From an uncultured Pelagibacteraceae bacterium (lineage in GTDB: Bacteria > Pseudomonadota > Alphaproteobacteria > Pelagibacterales > Pelagibacteraceae): a stretch of 64,000 nucleotides of DNA. Below, piece by piece: positions 61,793-64,000 of the stretch (positions within the stretch are counted from its first letter, which is position 1; the number at the start of each line of letters is the position of its first letter). The notes beneath the pieces are model-generated. The model had not been told where the DNA came from and searched no databases. It was given only the letters and a program-made list of their open reading frames with translations. The position numbers and the translations under genes are program-made. The stretch is from positions 62,001-126,000 of the forward strand of contig CACNYD010000002.1 of NCBI GenBank assembly GCA_902624635.1, read 5' to 3'.

Positions 61793-64000
61793 ATGAGTGA
61801 AAAATTATTAGTTCCTGATTTAGGCGATTTTGAAAATGTTGAGGTAATAGAATTACTCGTCAAAGAAGGTCAAGAAATAGCAAAAGACGATTCTGTAATA
61901 ACTATTGAGAGTGATAAATCAAGTGTTGAAATACCCTCAACATTATCAGGTATAATTGATTCAATAAAAGTGAAAGTTGGTGACAAAGTTTCAAAAGGAG
62001 ATTTGATTTTAAGTATATTAGGTTCAGATAATAAAACTTCCCCTTTAAAAACTATCCCTAAAGATACTGAAAATCTAATTCAAGAAGCAGAAAAATCATT
62101 GGAAAAAAAACAAGAGCAAAGCCTCCAGAAAAATAATAATGAGATAAAAAAATCTGAAATAATTCAAGTTATTAAAGATGGTGATGTTGATCCATTGGAA
62201 ACAAACGAATGGCTGGAATCTCTTTCAGCAGTAATTGAGAAAGACGGCAATCAAAGAGCACATTATTTAATTAAAGAATTAATAAATAAAGCTTATATGG
62301 AGGGTGCAAATATTCCTTACACGCAAAACACACCTTATATAAATACTATTCCAGCAAATGAGGAAAAAAAGTCGAATGGTGATCAAAATATTGAGAGAAG
62401 AATTAGATCACTTATAAGATGGAATTCTGCGGCAATGGTTGTTCGTGCAAACAAAAAATTTCCTGAACTTGGGGGACACATCGGAACATTTGCATCTGCT
62501 GCCACACTTTATGATGTAGGCATGAATCATTTTTGGCGAGCTAAAAATAATAGATTTGGTGGAGATCTGATTTACTTTCAAGGACATAGTGCTCCAGGAA
62601 TGTATGCAAGAGCATTTCTTGAAGGGAGACTTAATGAAAAACAATTAGATAGTTTTAGACAGGAGGTTAATCCAGGCGGTTTATCATCTTACCCACATCC
62701 ATGGTTGATGCCAAACTTTTGGCAATTCCCTACAGTTTCAATGGGTTTAGGACCAATGTTGGCAATTTATCAAGCTAGGTATATGAAGTATTTGATTAAT
62801 AGGGGTCTTATTAAAGATGAAGGTAGAAAAGTGTGGGCCTTTTTAGGTGATGGTGAGATGGATGAACCAGAGTCTTTAGGAGCAATTGGTTTAGCAGCAA
62901 GAGAAAATTTAGATAATTTAATATTCGTAATTAATTGTAACCTTCAAAGATTAGACGGACCAGTAAGAGGCAATGGAAAAATTATACAAGAATTAGAAGG
63001 CATCTTTAGAGGTGCTGGCTGGAATGTAATAAAAGTAATTTGGGGCTCTTATTGGGATCCATTATTAGCAAATGATAAAACTGGTCATTTAATAAAAACA
63101 ATGAATGAGACAGTGGATGGAGAATATCAAGCTATGAAAGCAAGAGATGGCTCTTATGTGAGAGAAAAGTTTTTTGGTAAATATAAAGAAACAAAAGAGT
63201 TAGTTTCGAGTCTCTCGGACAAAGACATTTGGAGATTAAATAGAGGTGGCCATGATCCACACAAAGTTTTTGCAGCTTACGATAAAGCGTCCAAAAATAT
63301 TGGAAGTCCAACTGTTGTTATAGCAAAAACTATCAAAGGCTATGGAATGGGAAAAAGTGGAGAGAGTGTAAACACAACTCATCAAACTAAAAAATTAGAT
63401 ATAGATGATTTAATGTATTATAGGGACAGATTTGATGTTCCGTTAACGGATAAACAAGTTCAAAATATTGAATATTATAAGCCAGATCAAAATTCACCTG
63501 AAATAAAATACATTAAAGAAAGAAGACTCCAGTTGGGTGGCTTTATTCCAGAGAGAACCACTTATGCAAAACCTATTAAAACACCTCCGAAAAATATTTT
63601 TGATAACATGAAAGAGTCCACAGGAGATAAAGAAATGTCAACAACAATGGCATTAGTTAGAATGTTAACAAATCTTTTAAGAGACAAAAATGTTGCTCCA
63701 AGATTAGTTCCAATTATTCCAGATGAAGCCAGAACTTTTGGTATGGAAGGTTTTTTTCAAAAAATAGGTATTTATGCTCATGAAGGACAAAAATATGAAC
63801 CGGAGGACTCTGCACAATTAAGTTCATATAGAGAGGATAAAAGTGGACAAGTTTTAGAAGAGGGGATTAATGAAGCAGGAGCAATGTCATCTTGGATTGC
63901 AGCTGGAACATCTTATACAAATCATGACATTGAAATGATCCCCATTTATCTTTTTTACTCAATGTTTGGTTTTCAAAGAATAGGAGATTTTGCTTGGGCT
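61793..64000 (+). CDS. aceE: Pyruvate dehydrogenase E1 (homodimeric AceE) with N-terminal lipoyl domain; 3' end outside window
   Basis: Decarboxylates pyruvate and acetylates lipoyl groups for acetyl-CoA formation. The 736 visible residues are one open frame. Residues 1-80 are a lipoyl domain (MSEKLLVPDLGDFENVEVIE, with the lipoyl Lys at 42 in IESDKSSVEI), followed by a flexible Gln/Glu/Lys linker to about 140. The homodimeric E1 domain then begins at WLESLSAVIEKDG, with the ThDP/Mg motif GDGEMDEPES and NCNLQRLDGPVRGNGK. E2 normally carries the lipoyl domains, so this fusion is unusual. The frame is open to the window edge. Confidence 0.95.
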   Translation, partial: MSEKLLVPDLGDFENVEVIELLVKEGQEIAKDDSVITIESDKSSVEIPSTLSGIIDSIKVKVGDKVSKGDLILSILGSDNKTSPLKTIPKDTENLIQEAEKSLEKKQEQSLQKNNNEIKKSEIIQVIKDGDVDPLETNEWLESLSAVIEKDGNQRAHYLIKELINKAYMEGANIPYTQNTPYINTIPANEEKKSNGDQNIERRIRSLIRWNSAAMVVRANKKFPELGGHIGTFASAATLYDVGMNHFWRAKNNRFGGDLIYFQGHSAPGMYARAFLEGRLNEKQLDSFRQEVNPGGLSSYPHPWLMPNFWQFPTVSMGLGPMLAIYQARYMKYLINRGLIKDEGRKVWAFLGDGEMDEPESLGAIGLAARENLDNLIFVINCNLQRLDGPVRGNGKIIQELEGIFRGAGWNVIKVIWGSYWDPLLANDKTGHLIKTMNETVDGEYQAMKARDGSYVREKFFGKYKETKELVSSLSDKDIWRLNRGGHDPHKVFAAYDKASKNIGSPTVVIAKTIKGYGMGKSGESVNTTHQTKKLDIDDLMYYRDRFDVPLTDKQVQNIEYYKPDQNSPEIKYIKERRLQLGGFIPERTTYAKPIKTPPKNIFDNMKESTGDKEMSTTMALVRMLTNLLRDKNVAPRLVPIIPDEARTFGMEGFFQKIGIYAHEGQKYEPEDSAQLSSYREDKSGQVLEEGINEAGAMSSWIAAGTSYTNHDIEMIPIYLFYSMFGFQRIGDFAWA

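Noticed and set aside
1-64000. Prophage, insertion sequence, CRISPR or integrase
   Set aside because: No transposase, integrase, phage gene, repeat-spacer array or long terminal repeat was seen on either strand.

Overview
The window reads as a compact, very AT-rich alphaproteobacterial chromosome, most probably SAR11/Pelagibacterales. Three things point there: intergenic gaps are usually under 60 bases, with many 1-50 base overlaps on the same and opposite strands; coding sequence is rich in Lys/Asn/Ile with AAA/AAT/TTA codons; and several gene orders are typical of alphaproteobacteria (irr / fabA-fabB-fabI, dut-coaBC-ubiB-ubiE / mutM-rpsT-dnaA-dnaN, argH-lptM-lysA, tsaB-fur-miaB-phoH-ybeY-lnt-metK, helicase-fdxA-carD). 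No insertion sequence, prophage, CRISPR array or rRNA operon is visible, and no gene stands out as recently acquired. Taxonomy is inferred from composition and gene order, not from a marker-gene comparison.

Layout. 1-3340: heat-shock operon grpE-dnaK-dnaJ on the minus strand, with dnaJ running off the left edge. 3377-8883: rdgB, an LpoA/LppC-type periplasmic protein, rsmI, a BON lipoprotein and a maeB malic enzyme-phosphotransacetylase fusion. 8934-14207: murJ, trpS, an NfuA-like Fe-S carrier, a Bax-like glucosaminidase and a polysaccharide deacetylase. 14155-20466: tsaB-fur-miaB-phoH-ybeY-lnt-metK. 20473-27055: nusA-infB-rbfA-rpsO-pnp behind a promoter and a terminator-like leader hairpin, with rimP, ylxR and truB absent from their usual places. 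27090-30989: two small unknown envelope genes, fabI-fabB-fabA and a divergent Irr-like regulator. 31081-34986: katG, a hydroxylase-like protein, DUF2061, a 59-residue Cys-rich protein behind a tandem Fur-like site, and an SH3 protein. 34995-43640: a ThiF/MoeB-like enzyme, dut, coaBC, ubiB, ubiE, mutM, rpsT, dnaA, dnaN. 43637-52583: plsC, lysA-lptM-argH, a TlpA thioredoxin, a HIG1 protein, an esterase, an HNH protein, coq7, dsbB, yqaA, tRNA-Leu(CAA) and a long-chain acyl-CoA synthetase. 52662-57649: a 25-residue Lys/Arg peptide gene with its own promoter, leader hairpin and terminator, then carD, fdxA, a TerB-like gene, a Suv3-like helicase and a thioesterase. 57848-64000: sxtJ-DUF5989-carbamoyltransferase, tRNA-Arg(ACG), a thiolase and the start of a pyruvate dehydrogenase E1 gene fused to an N-terminal lipoyl domain.

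Together the genes cover protein folding, translation, type II fatty acid synthesis, ubiquinone synthesis, envelope assembly, iron and peroxide control and replication start. Most is ordinary housekeeping. The most interesting items are the 25-residue basic peptide transcription unit, the Cys-rich miniprotein with Fur-like boxes, an Irr-type operator shared by irr and katG (katG itself being unexpected in SAR11), the lipoyl-E1 fusion, the nusA leader and gene losses, and a tRNA-Leu abutting a coding start by four bases.
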